From positions 1 to 48,866 of the forward strand of contig JAFQJL010000013.1 of assembly GCA_017414965.1 (NCBI GenBank): DNA of 48,866 nucleotides, in the 5' to 3' direction. The notes beneath the pieces were generated by a model that saw only the letters and a program-made list of their open reading frames with translations, did not search any database and had not been told where the DNA came from. Below, in pieces: positions 1-7,321 of the stretch; the first letter of the stretch is position 1; every line of letters starts with the position of its first letter. This stretch comes from Clostridia bacterium (GTDB taxonomy: Bacteria; Bacillota; Clostridia; Oscillospirales; Acutalibacteraceae). Made by a program: the position numbers and the translations under genes.

Positions 1-97
<97 letters not shown>

Positions 98-98
98 C

Positions 99-141
99 AA
101 ACGAAAACTCCCTCGGAAAAATCCGAGGGAGTTTTCGTTTT
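99..141 (+). terminator. Rho-independent terminator of the rRNA operon
   Basis: A 19-bp perfect stem (99-117 with 122-140) with an AAAA loop ends in a T-rich arm and begins directly after the 5S RNA. The A-rich 5' arm could also let it work on the opposite strand. Confidence 0.9.
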
Positions 142-161
142 GGGGGGATAAAGGAGACCGT

Positions 162-190
162 TTGACATTACGGGGGATTTTGTCTATAAT
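162..190 (+). promoter_or_regulatory. Sigma-A promoter for the M23 peptidase gene
   Basis: TTGACA (162-167), a 17-nt spacer and TATAAT (185-190) form a perfect consensus vegetative promoter. Any start codon upstream of about 195 would lie inside or before it, which moves the start of the next gene to 222. Confidence 0.9.
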
Positions 191-221
191 AAATAGGAAT
201 TTATATGTAGGAGGTGGTTGT

Positions 222-872
222 GTGCGTCGAGGACTGTGGCTGGCGATGGTGTTGGTTTTTATATTGGCGACCACGCCGGCGATCGCTTCGCCGGATCAAC
301 CGACCGAGTCTGCGGACACCGGCACAACAAGCTCGTCCGTCATAATGACGTCAAAGACGACGACTACCACGACGACGGCCACGTCTACCACGACCACATC
401 GACTGCAACCAGTACGACGACCGCTACCTCAACTACCACGTCCAAGTCGAAAACCACGACCGCGACGCCCGCGGCGGATCGCGGCGTAGCGACCGGCAAA
501 TTTGTGTGGCCGGTACCGGGCTGGACACACATCGTGCAGGGGTATGGCGATTATCATCCGGCCATCGACATATATGAGAACGCGATGCTTGGCACGCCGA
601 TTCTTGCTGTTGACGGTGGTACGGTGATTATCGCCAAAAGTAGTGGCTACAACAACGGCGCCGGCACCTATATCCAGATCGATCACGGTAACGGTTATCG
701 CTCGCACTACTGTCATTGCTCGGAAATTTTGTTCTCGACCGGCGACCAGGTGGCGAAGGGCGAGGTGATCGCCTATGTCGGACAATCCGGCAACACCAGC
801 GGTCCGGGCTTGCACCTCGAAATGTGGAAAAACGATGTGCACATCAATCCGCTTTCGGTTCTGCCGTATTGA
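222..872 (+). CDS. Exported M23-family (LytM-like) peptidase with Thr-rich linker
   Basis: The 216-residue protein starts at GTG 222, after a GGAGG at 210-214 and downstream of the consensus promoter. Residues 1-23 form a signal peptide (RR, then a hydrophobic stretch ending in AIAS). Residues ~35-85 are almost only Thr, Ser, Ala and Lys, a typical extracellular linker. The C-terminal ~120 residues are an M23 domain: HxxxD at H112/D116, YCHCS with the putative catalytic H165, and a final GLHLE with H198. The family usually has HLH here; the first His is Gly in this protein, while the zinc-ligand His remains. Members are Gly-Gly/peptidoglycan endopeptidases acting on the cell wall. It is probably cotranscribed with the next gene, 17 nt away. 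Family call is firm; the exact substrate is unknown. Confidence 0.88.
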   Translation: MRRGLWLAMVLVFILATTPAIASPDQPTESADTGTTSSSVIMTSKTTTTTTTATSTTTTSTATSTTTATSTTTSKSKTTTATPAADRGVATGKFVWPVPGWTHIVQGYGDYHPAIDIYENAMLGTPILAVDGGTVIIAKSSGYNNGAGTYIQIDHGNGYRSHYCHCSEILFSTGDQVAKGEVIAYVGQSGNTSGPGLHLEMWKNDVHINPLSVLPY

Positions 873-889
873 GAAACGAGGTGTGGGGT

Positions 890-1459
890 ATGATTTGGGA
901 AATGCGTGATCTCTCCGTTATGACGGAATCGGATTACGAAAATTGGTTGGCGCTTATCGAGCCGCCGAAGCGTGCGCGAATTATGCGGATGCGGCAAATC
1001 GCCGACCGCCGCCGCTCGGTGTGTGCCGATCGTTTGGTGAGAGAATTGGTGGCGCGCTTTTGTGGGTGTGACGTGTCGTCGGTCAAACTGGATACGACCG
1101 ATCGCGGAAAGCCGTTTGTGGTCGGAAAAGCGGTCGAAATCAGCATAAGCCACTCGGGTGAACGTGTGTTGTGTGCGGTGTCCGATCGGCCGATCGGTGC
1201 AGACATTCAGCAGATCAAGCTGCTCCGGCCGGCGATGATTCGGCGCGTGTGCTCGGAAAAAGAGCAAACGTACGTGGATGGCGACGAGGCGAAATTTTTT
1301 GAGATTTGGTGCTATAAAGAGGCGGTTTTTAAGTGCCGTGGCACCGGACTGACGCGGTTCGAAGAGGTGGATTTCTTTTCAGAAAACTACCCCCGAATTT
1401 GCAAAAACGAGTCGGGATATGCGTTATGTATTGTCACCGAAAAAGAAGCGGAGCAGTAG
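890..1459 (+). CDS. 4'-phosphopantetheinyl transferase, Sfp-type
   Basis: The 189-residue protein should move the phosphopantetheine arm from CoA to a serine of a carrier protein. It has the Sfp-superfamily signatures: ISISHSGE followed by IGADIQ (Mg-binding Asp) and WCYKEAVFKCRGTGL, matching WxxKEA. The start at ATG 890 follows GAGG about 9 nt upstream; GTG 881 is an alternative in the same frame. At ~190 residues it is slightly shorter than Sfp (~224). No polyketide, peptide-synthetase or fatty-acid cluster is next to it, so it may be a general-purpose transferase that also serves acyl carrier protein. The stop codon lies in the loop of the terminator hairpin. Confidence 0.87.
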   Translation: MIWEMRDLSVMTESDYENWLALIEPPKRARIMRMRQIADRRRSVCADRLVRELVARFCGCDVSSVKLDTTDRGKPFVVGKAVEISISHSGERVLCAVSDRPIGADIQQIKLLRPAMIRRVCSEKEQTYVDGDEAKFFEIWCYKEAVFKCRGTGLTRFEEVDFFSENYPRICKNESGYALCIVTEKEAEQ

Positions 1460-1478
1460 GGCTGCTCCGCTTCTTTTT
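1441..1478. terminator. Bidirectional terminator between convergent genes
   Basis: A 16-bp perfect stem (1441-1456 with 1462-1477) has TAGGG in the loop. Poly-T follows on the plus strand, and the 5' arm gives poly-T on the minus strand. It overlaps the end of the phosphopantetheinyl transferase gene and serves the DUF2752 gene from the other side. Confidence 0.85.
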
Positions 1479-1905
1479 ATTGCAGATATAGGGGTTTTAA
1501 AAACTCAAAAAGGGGGATATTTCGGAAAATTCCAAATGCCACTAACACGACGACGCTGCCCCACGTTAGCCACCGAAACGCCATGCCGTTTTGTCGGAGT
1601 GCGGCCGGTCGCCGGACACCGTAGATTATACCGGCTGTCAGCCAGATCGGTGTCAGCGCCGCAACAGCGAGGTTCTGTTGTGCCGCCGACCACAAATCTC
1701 CGCGCAACAGATCGGTGATGAGATGGGAAATGCCGCAACCGGGACAGCATAGTCCCGTGACGGCGCGAATCGGGCAGGGGAGATACCAATCGGTTAGTTG
1801 CGTGATTCCCCAATATATCCCCCCAATTACTATCAAAACCACACCAGTGATCAGCGAACGCCGATGTGTTTTCCAGTAGGCGACAAAAGCGTTCAGACAA
1901 ATCAC
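1477..1905 (-). CDS. DUF2752 family membrane protein
   Basis: A ~140-residue protein with three predicted membrane segments (about residues 17-36, 80-100 and 115-132) and the DUF2752 hallmark CPIRAVTGLCCPGCGISH: paired Cys motifs around a Gly, at residues ~43-60. Function is unknown; the Cys-rich loop could bind metal. The start is uncertain. An exact 10-base match to the anti-Shine-Dalgarno sequence (AGGAGGTGAT) overlaps GTG 1905, and the only in-frame candidates at normal spacing are ATT 1902 or CTG 1896. It lies downstream of the DUF4234 gene, a pairing often seen in Clostridia, with a terminator between them. Confidence 0.78.
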   Translation of the reverse strand: MICLNAFVAYWKTHRRSLITGVVLIVIGGIYWGITQLTDWYLPCPIRAVTGLCCPGCGISHLITDLLRGDLWSAAQQNLAVAALTPIWLTAGIIYGVRRPAALRQNGMAFRWLTWGSVVVLVAFGIFRNIPLFEFLKPLYLQ

Positions 1906-1910
1906 CTCCT

Positions 1911-1940
1911 AAAAAACAGAGGGCCGCGATTGCGGCCCTC
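1911..1940 (-). terminator. Terminator/attenuator between the DUF4234 and DUF2752 genes
   Basis: A 9-bp GC-rich stem (1932-1940 with 1919-1927, GATT loop on the plus strand) is followed on the minus strand by TGTTTTTT. It lies only a few bases before the ribosome binding site of the DUF2752 gene, so that gene is probably expressed by read-through. Confidence 0.75.
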
Positions 1941-1954
1941 ATTGGATTGGCGAA

Positions 1955-2365
1955 TTACGCCTGCTGTGCCATGTTGTTGATCTCGTTTTGCATCAGCGCA
2001 ATGGACACGATCGACAGGCCGACCAGACCGAGAATGAGATACAACACGCCGGTGTTGCTGGAAGCAAAACCGCGCGCGGTCTTAGCCTGATCGATGCTAT
2101 CGCCTTGCTTGTAAAGCCAGTACCACAGGTAAATACCGCAGGTGACGAGCGACAGCAGAACAACCATTCCACCGGAGGTGGCGTTGGGATCGTTATTCAA
2201 CAGCTTGGCGTCTTCGGTCAAGCGATAGATCCAATAGTACATATAGATGCCGCAGGTGACCAACGACAAAATGATGCACAGCGCAATATTCTGCGGCTGC
2301 GGACCGACCTGCATCGGCGGCACGGGATTTTGCTGGGGGACGTTGTTGACATTCATATCATCCAT
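1955..2365 (-). CDS. DUF4234 domain membrane protein
   Basis: A 136-residue protein with a Pro/Gln/Asn-rich cytosolic N-terminus (residues 1-26), then an internal duplication: SLVTCGIYMYYWIYR and SLVTCGIYLWYWLYK, each forming half of a DUF4234 membrane module, followed by a third hydrophobic helix near residues 105-125. The function of DUF4234 is unknown. The start ATG 2365 has GAGGAGG at ideal distance and its own promoter at 2395-2424. Family assignment rests on the repeated TCGIYxxYW motif. Confidence 0.83.
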   Translation of the reverse strand: MDDMNVNNVPQQNPVPPMQVGPQPQNIALCIILSLVTCGIYMYYWIYRLTEDAKLLNNDPNATSGGMVVLLSLVTCGIYLWYWLYKQGDSIDQAKTARGFASSNTGVLYLILGLVGLSIVSIALMQNEINNMAQQA

Positions 2366-2394
2366 AATACAAACCTCCTCTGGTTGATACTTTT

Positions 2395-2424
2395 ATTTTA
2401 CTATACGAAGCGGGGAATTGTCAA
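2395..2424 (-). promoter_or_regulatory. Promoter for the DUF4234 gene
   Basis: On the minus strand TTGACA (2424-2419), an 18-nt spacer and TAAAAT (2400-2395) lie about 30 nt before the start codon. Confidence 0.7.
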
Positions 2425-2434
2425 TAAGTTTTCG

Positions 2435-2463
2435 TTGCGCGCGTGGCGAAGTTGTGGTATACT
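2435..2463 (+). promoter_or_regulatory. Promoter for the YgiQ-type gene
   Basis: TTGCGC (2435-2440), 17 nt, and TATACT (2458-2463) preceded by TGG (extended -10). It is back to back with the minus-strand promoter at 2395-2424. Confidence 0.7.
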
Positions 2464-2493
2464 GGTTACAGATTAGAGAAAGGAGTGGGGTCG

Positions 2494-4389
2494 ATGGCGG
2501 CGTTTTTGCCGGCAACGCGCGCGGAAATGGACGCGCGTGGTTGGGATCAGCCGGATTTTGTGTATGTGATCGGTGATGCGTACGTGGATCACCCCACGTT
2601 CGGACCGGCGATCATTTCGCGCGTGTTGGAGGCGGTCGGTTACCGAGTGGCTATGCTACCGCAGCCGGATTTCCGCGACGCGACGGCGTTTCAGGTTTAC
2701 GGACGGCCGCGTCTGGGATTTTTGGTGTGCGGCGGCAACATCGATTCGATGGTCGCGCATTACTCGGTCGCCAAGCACCGTCGTAAGAGCGACTACTATT
2801 CGCCCGGCGGTCAGATGGGATTGCGCCCTGACCGACCGGTGATCGTGTACACCAATCGCATTCGCGAAGCGTACGGCGACGTGCCGATTATTATCGGTGG
2901 TCTGGAAGCCTCGCTTCGCCGCTTTGCGCACTACGACTACTGGGACGACACGCTTCGCCGCAGTATTTTGGTGGACAGCGGCGCGGATCTGCTGATCTAC
3001 GGTATGGGCGAGCGCGCAATCGTGAGGATCGCGGAATTGCTGGACAAGGGGGTACCTATTGGGAATATCCGCGATGTCCGTGGCACCTGCTATCTGTCGG
3101 CAGACAAGCCGACCGGTGACGTGGTGGAAGGATTTGAGTTCGAGAAGCTGCAAGCCGACAAGCGCTTGGTGGCACAGGCGTTTTCCCGACAGTTTAAGGA
3201 GCAAGACGCGGTGCGTGGTCGGACGGTGACCGAGTATTACGGCGGTCGTGTGCTGGTGCAAAATCCGCCTCAGCCGCCGCTGGAGCAAGAGGAACTGGAC
3301 CGCGTCTACGAGTTGCCGTATACGCGGAACTGGCATCCGATGTACGATGAAATGGGCGGGGTGCCGGCGATTGCCGAGGTCAAGTTTTCCATCGCGCACA
3401 ACCGCGGCTGCTTCGGCAACTGCAATTTCTGCGCGATCACGTTCCACCAAGGCAGCGCGGTGCGTGCGCGGTCAATCGCGTCGGTCGTCCGCGAAGCAGA
3501 GACCATTGCCGCGATGCCGGATTTCAAGGGGTACATTCACGACGTCGGCGGACCGACGGCGAATTTTCGTCGCCCGGCGTGCGATCGGCAGTTGACCGAG
3601 GGGACCTGTAAGGGACGAAAGTGTCTGTTCCCAAAACCTTGCCCCAATTTGGTGGCCGATCACACCGAATACATCGAATTGCTCAAGCAAGTGGAGCGCG
3701 TGAAAGGCGTTAAAAAGGTGTTCATTCGGTCGGGCATTCGCTTTGATTATCTGCTGGCCGATCCGGATGACAGCTTTTTCCGCAAGCTCGTGCGCGACCA
3801 CGTCAGCGGTCAGCTCAAGGTGGCGCCGGAGCACGTGTGCGACGCGGTCTTGACCGAGATGGGCAAGCCGCCGGTTTCGGTGTATAACGCGTTTAAGAAG
3901 AAATATTTTGCGCTGTGCCGCGAGTTTGACAAAAACCAGTATCTTGTGCCGTATCTCATCTCGTCGCACCCCGGCAGTACGCTCAAGGAAGCGGTGGCGC
4001 TGGCGGAATATCTGCACAAAAACGATTATTCGCCCGAGCAGGTGCAGGATTTTTATCCCACACCGGGCACGGCTTCGACCGTGATGTATTACACCGGCAT
4101 CGATCCGTTTACGATGAAGCCGGTGCCGGTGGTGACCGATCCGCACGAAAAGGCGATGCAGCGCGCTCTCTTGCAATGGAAGAATCCCAAAAACGCCGAT
4201 TTGGTGCGTGAGGCGCTTCGTCGCGCCGGACGCGAGGATTTAATCGGCACCGAGAAAAAATGCTTAATTCGCCCCAAATATCCGACGGCGGCAAAACCGT
4301 CGGTCGGCGGCAAGGGTGGTCGAAAATCGACTAACAAGCCGCGCCGGAGCAATTTCGGCAAGCAATACGTGCCGAAAAAACGGAAATAA
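2494..4389 (+). CDS. YgiQ family radical SAM protein
   Basis: A 631-residue protein of the UPF0313/YgiQ family. An N-terminal region of ~290 residues contains a conserved GD-Y-DHP-FG block near the start. The radical SAM cluster motif GCFGNCNFC (CxxxCxxC) is near residue 305, followed by the TIM-barrel core and a Lys/Arg-rich basic tail. It should bind a 4Fe-4S cluster and cleave S-adenosylmethionine; the substrate of this family is not established. An additional Cys cluster (GTCKGRKCLFPKPC) near residue 370 may hold a further metal site. ATG 2494 is chosen because AAAGGAG sits at 2479-2485 and the promoter is just upstream. The length is normal for the family. Confidence 0.92.
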   Translation: MAAFLPATRAEMDARGWDQPDFVYVIGDAYVDHPTFGPAIISRVLEAVGYRVAMLPQPDFRDATAFQVYGRPRLGFLVCGGNIDSMVAHYSVAKHRRKSDYYSPGGQMGLRPDRPVIVYTNRIREAYGDVPIIIGGLEASLRRFAHYDYWDDTLRRSILVDSGADLLIYGMGERAIVRIAELLDKGVPIGNIRDVRGTCYLSADKPTGDVVEGFEFEKLQADKRLVAQAFSRQFKEQDAVRGRTVTEYYGGRVLVQNPPQPPLEQEELDRVYELPYTRNWHPMYDEMGGVPAIAEVKFSIAHNRGCFGNCNFCAITFHQGSAVRARSIASVVREAETIAAMPDFKGYIHDVGGPTANFRRPACDRQLTEGTCKGRKCLFPKPCPNLVADHTEYIELLKQVERVKGVKKVFIRSGIRFDYLLADPDDSFFRKLVRDHVSGQLKVAPEHVCDAVLTEMGKPPVSVYNAFKKKYFALCREFDKNQYLVPYLISSHPGSTLKEAVALAEYLHKNDYSPEQVQDFYPTPGTASTVMYYTGIDPFTMKPVPVVTDPHEKAMQRALLQWKNPKNADLVREALRRAGREDLIGTEKKCLIRPKYPTAAKPSVGGKGGRKSTNKPRRSNFGKQYVPKKRK

Positions 4390-4425
4390 GGGGTAGGTTT
4401 TAGAAACCGAAAAGGAGTGAGTGCC
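4390..4425 (+). other. Short intergenic motif GGGGTAGGTTTT, also seen at 26761
   Basis: Immediately after the TAA stop comes GGGGTAGGTTTT followed by a small GGTTT/AAACC hairpin, then the AAAGGAG ribosome binding site of the next gene. The same phrase directly follows another TAA at 26758-26760. Confidence 0.45.
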
Positions 4426-5004
4426 TTGAAACATCTGGCGATGTTGGCGGCGGCGATGATGTTGCTGCTAAACAGCTGCTTTATTGAGGATGAGGGGTTG
4501 CTGGAGGTTGTGGATCCGGAGCCGTCCATCAGCACGACGACGCAAAGCGCCGTGGCCGAAGCGCGCCCGTTTACGCTGTCGCTGGGAACGGTGATGGGTA
4601 AGGTCGGCGCAACGGTATTGGTGCCGTTGAGCGTGAGCGAGGGCAGTTATCTGACCAACGCGGATCTGCTGATTGAGTACGATCCGGTGGCGCTGAAACC
4701 GGTTATTGCGCCGGAAGGGCATCTTGGGTGTGCTACCAAAGCGGATTGGCAGGCGGGGCTTTGGTGCGGGGAGCAGGAGGCCGGCGTGTTGCGGCTGATG
4801 TTGGCCGACCAAGCGGACGGCAAAGCCGACGCCATGACCGTGTGTACGCTCCAATTTGAAGTTTTGTCGGCAACCGACGCACCGCTGACGCTGACGGCGA
4901 CGGCGGTGGGTGTCTGCTTGCCGGAGGGTGAGCAGACCGATGCGCTGGTCGCCTCGCTGGTTACGACGACCAACGGACAGGTCGCGGTGATCGCTGCAGA
5001 ATAA
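4426..5004 (+). CDS. Lipoprotein with cohesin-like domain
   Basis: A 192-residue protein that starts best at TTG 4426 (AAAGGAG at 4411-4417, 8-nt spacing). Residues 1-18 form a lipoprotein signal ending in LLLNSC, so Cys would be lipidated. After an acidic/Thr linker, residues ~50-190 resemble a cohesin-type beta-sandwich: LSLGTVMGKVGATVLVPL, then NADLLIEYDPVALKP and a late LQFEVL. Such domains bind dockerins in cellulosomes but also occur alone in other surface proteins of Clostridia. No dockerin or scaffoldin is visible in the window, so a role in cellulosome assembly is not supported. It sits downstream of the YgiQ gene and is closed by a terminator. Confidence 0.68.
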   Translation: MKHLAMLAAAMMLLLNSCFIEDEGLLEVVDPEPSISTTTQSAVAEARPFTLSLGTVMGKVGATVLVPLSVSEGSYLTNADLLIEYDPVALKPVIAPEGHLGCATKADWQAGLWCGEQEAGVLRLMLADQADGKADAMTVCTLQFEVLSATDAPLTLTATAVGVCLPEGEQTDALVASLVTTTNGQVAVIAAE

Positions 5005-5005
5005 C

Positions 5006-5039
5006 AAAAAACAAGCAGGTATTGCCTGCTTGTTTTTTT
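5006..5039. terminator. Bidirectional terminator
   Basis: A 14-bp stem (5006-5019 with 5025-5038) flanked by A-tract and T-tract directly after the lipoprotein gene. Confidence 0.85.
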
Positions 5040-5048
5040 ATCTGCCTA

Positions 5049-5077
5049 TTGCGCAATCGGTGGGTTTATGCTATACT
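5049..5077 (+). promoter_or_regulatory. Promoter for mnmE
   Basis: TTGCGC (5049-5054), 17 nt, TATACT (5072-5077), with TGC before the -10. It is the same hexamer pair and spacing as the YgiQ-gene promoter at 2435-2463. Confidence 0.72.
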
Positions 5078-5112
5078 GATTATAATTATGGTATAAAGGG
5101 AGGTGTGTGCCT

Positions 5113-6480
5113 GTGAACACGGTGATTGCCGCGATCGCTACGCCGGCGGCTGCGGCCGGAATCGGGGTGGTGCGAATTTCCGGCGACGGCGCTATCGCGC
5201 TGGCGGATCGGTTGTTTCGACCGCTCGGAAAAGGCAAGAGCCTGTCGGCGCTGGACGGCTACACCGCTCTTTACGGGCACGCATACGACGCCGACGGCGA
5301 CATCGACGATTGTGTGGCGCTGGTGTTTCGGGCGCCGCACAGCTACACCGGCGAGGACGTGGTGGAGCTGAGCTGTCACGGCGGTGTGTACCTGTTGTCG
5401 CGCGTGCTTCGCGCGGCGCTGGACGCGGGCGCTCGACCGGCGGAGGCCGGCGAGTTTACCAAGCGCGCGTTCTTGAACGGAAAACTGGATCTGACCGGTG
5501 CGGATGCGGTGATGGACCTCATCGGTGCCGGCGGCGCACTGGCAGCACGAACGGCGTTGGCGGCGCGAGAGGGAAGCGTCTTTCGTCGGACCGAGGCGGT
5601 CAAGACGGCGCTGGTGGCGGTCGCGGCGCAAAACGCGGCTTATGTCGACTATCCCGATGACGATATCCCCGAATTAGAGCCGGCGGCGCTGATGGCGACG
5701 CTCACGGCCGCCGAAGCGGATCTGAGCGATCTGCTGGCGACCTTCGATGCCGGTCGTTTGCTCCGTGAGGGAATCGATACCGCGATCGTCGGCACGCCGA
5801 ACGTCGGCAAATCCACGCTGATGAACCGCTTGGCCGGTTGCGAGCGCAGCATCGTGACGGCGCAGGCCGGTACCACCCGTGACGTGGTGGAGGAATCGGT
5901 GCGCGTAGGCGAGTTTGTGTTGCGGTTGTCGGATACTGCCGGTATTCGCGATACCGCCGAAGAGGTAGAGGCGATCGGCATCCGCCGCGCACGCGAGCGT
6001 ATGCGCTCGGCGGCACTGGTGTTGGCGGTGTTTGACGGATCTCGTTCGTTGTCGGCAGAGGATCTGGCGCTGGCGGCGGAGGTCGAGGGCGCGCACACCG
6101 TGGCGATCCTCAACAAAGCCGATCGTCCGCTGCAGGCGGATGTGGCGGCGTTGGATAAGCACATTCCCAAAATCCTACCCCTTTCGGCAAAGACCGGCGA
6201 GGGAATGAACGAGCTGACGGCGGCGATCGCCGAGGTGACCGGCATGGCCGGTTTGGACGAAAACGCCGGTGTGCTGACTACCGAGCGTCAGCGGTGCGCG
6301 GTGGCCCGCGCGTTGGAGGCGGTGCGCGAGGCGTGTGCCGCGTTGACCGCCGGTCTGGCGGTGGATGCCGCGGCGGTCAGTATCGATGCCGCCATTGGTG
6401 CGCTACAGGAACTGACCGGCGAACGCGCCAGCGAGTCGGTGGTGAACGAGGTGTTCGCGCGGTTCTGTGTGGGCAAGTAA
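5113..6480 (+). CDS. mnmE: tRNA uridine-5-carboxymethylaminomethyl(34) synthesis GTPase MnmE
   Basis: A 455-residue protein that, with MnmG, modifies wobble U34 in tRNAs reading A/G-ending codons. The N-terminal formyl-THF-binding domain begins with the conserved IAAIATPAAAAGIGVVRISG. The G domain is inserted in the middle: GTPNVGKST (P-loop, near residue 226), a TTRD switch, DTAG and NKAD. The C-terminus ends in FCVGK, the catalytic CxGK tail. GTG 5113 is preferred over GTG 5107 because GGGAGG (5098-5103) is then 9 nt away and the protein begins MNTVIAAIATP. The usual neighbours mnmG and rsmG are not here. Confidence 0.96.
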   Translation: MNTVIAAIATPAAAAGIGVVRISGDGAIALADRLFRPLGKGKSLSALDGYTALYGHAYDADGDIDDCVALVFRAPHSYTGEDVVELSCHGGVYLLSRVLRAALDAGARPAEAGEFTKRAFLNGKLDLTGADAVMDLIGAGGALAARTALAAREGSVFRRTEAVKTALVAVAAQNAAYVDYPDDDIPELEPAALMATLTAAEADLSDLLATFDAGRLLREGIDTAIVGTPNVGKSTLMNRLAGCERSIVTAQAGTTRDVVEESVRVGEFVLRLSDTAGIRDTAEEVEAIGIRRARERMRSAALVLAVFDGSRSLSAEDLALAAEVEGAHTVAILNKADRPLQADVAALDKHIPKILPLSAKTGEGMNELTAAIAEVTGMAGLDENAGVLTTERQRCAVARALEAVREACAALTAGLAVDAAAVSIDAAIGALQELTGERASESVVNEVFARFCVGK

Positions 6481-6490
6481 AGGAGAAAGC

Positions 6491-7252
6491 ATGGCAAAAC
6501 GAATGAACTCCCGCCGCATCCACGCGATGGATGAGCTGCGCGGTTTGTTGGTGATCGGGATGATCGTCCACCACGCGCTGTATACGGTTGGGTATCTGTT
6601 TGGTGTGCCGTGGGCGATCGCGGGATTTGATTGGATTTCCCAATATCTACACCCCCTTGGTGCGGCGCTGTTTGTGTTGTTGTGCGGCATATCGTGCCAC
6701 CTGTCGCGCAGCAACCGCAAGCGCGGCTTGCGATTGGCGGCGTTCGCGGTAGCGATGTCGGTGGTGTTGTATTTTGCGATGCCGTCGGCGATGATCTGGT
6801 TTGGCATCTTGCATTGCTTGGCGGCGTGTATTCTGTTGTATGCGTTGAGCGCGCGGGCGCTAAACAAAGTACCGGCGTTGGTGGTGTTGGTCGTCAGTGC
6901 GGCGCTGGCGGTGCTGTTTTGGCCGCTGCAAGCCAACCACGGATACATCGGCATAGACGGGTTGTGGACGGTGGCGATCCCCGAAACGCTGCGCGAGACG
7001 CGGTGGCTGATGTTTACCGGACTGGGAGCCGGCTTCGGGGCGGATTGGTTTCCGCTGTTGCCGTGGCTGTTTGTGTTCTTGACCGGCACGGCGCTCGGAC
7101 GCTGGGCGGCGCAAGGAAAATTCCCGAAAGGCCTTTACAAAGATCGGTTTGCCGGTCTTTCGTGGGTGGGGCGGCACGCGGTGTGGTTTTATCTGGCGCA
7201 CCAGCCGATCATCTACGGCGTTTGCTGGGCGCTTTTTAAGTGGATTTTATAA
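6491..7252 (+). CDS. DUF1624/HGSNAT-like membrane acyltransferase
   Basis: A 253-residue integral membrane protein that starts 10 nt after mnmE with AGGAGA upstream. The N-terminal RIHAMDELRGLLVIGMIVHH matches the R-x-x-x-D-x-x-RG-L...H signature of the heparan-alpha-glucosaminide N-acetyltransferase catalytic family. About seven hydrophobic segments follow, and the C-terminus carries WFYLAHQPI, typical of the acyltransferase-3-like superfamily. These proteins are thought to carry acyl groups across the membrane to sugars; the substrate here is unknown. It probably shares the mnmE transcript, a link that looks positional rather than functional. Confidence 0.8.
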   Translation: MAKRMNSRRIHAMDELRGLLVIGMIVHHALYTVGYLFGVPWAIAGFDWISQYLHPLGAALFVLLCGISCHLSRSNRKRGLRLAAFAVAMSVVLYFAMPSAMIWFGILHCLAACILLYALSARALNKVPALVVLVVSAALAVLFWPLQANHGYIGIDGLWTVAIPETLRETRWLMFTGLGAGFGADWFPLLPWLFVFLTGTALGRWAAQGKFPKGLYKDRFAGLSWVGRHAVWFYLAHQPIIYGVCWALFKWIL

Positions 7253-7256
7253 TCTG

Positions 7257-7288
7257 TTCACACTCAAGGATAAACATTCTGTTACAAT
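7257..7288 (+). promoter_or_regulatory. Weak candidate promoter for the ABC operon
   Basis: TACAAT (7283-7288) is a fair -10 site before the ABC operon. The best -35-like element, TTCACA (7257-7262), is 20 nt away, too far for a standard promoter, so this call is tentative. Confidence 0.35.
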
Positions 7289-7321
7289 AGAAATGGATTT
7301 CTGGATAAGGGAGGAAGTACT

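Noticed and set aside
296-532. Minus-strand Val/Asp-rich open frame
   Set aside because: It is the antisense shadow of the Thr-rich linker of the M23 peptidase; no ribosome site.
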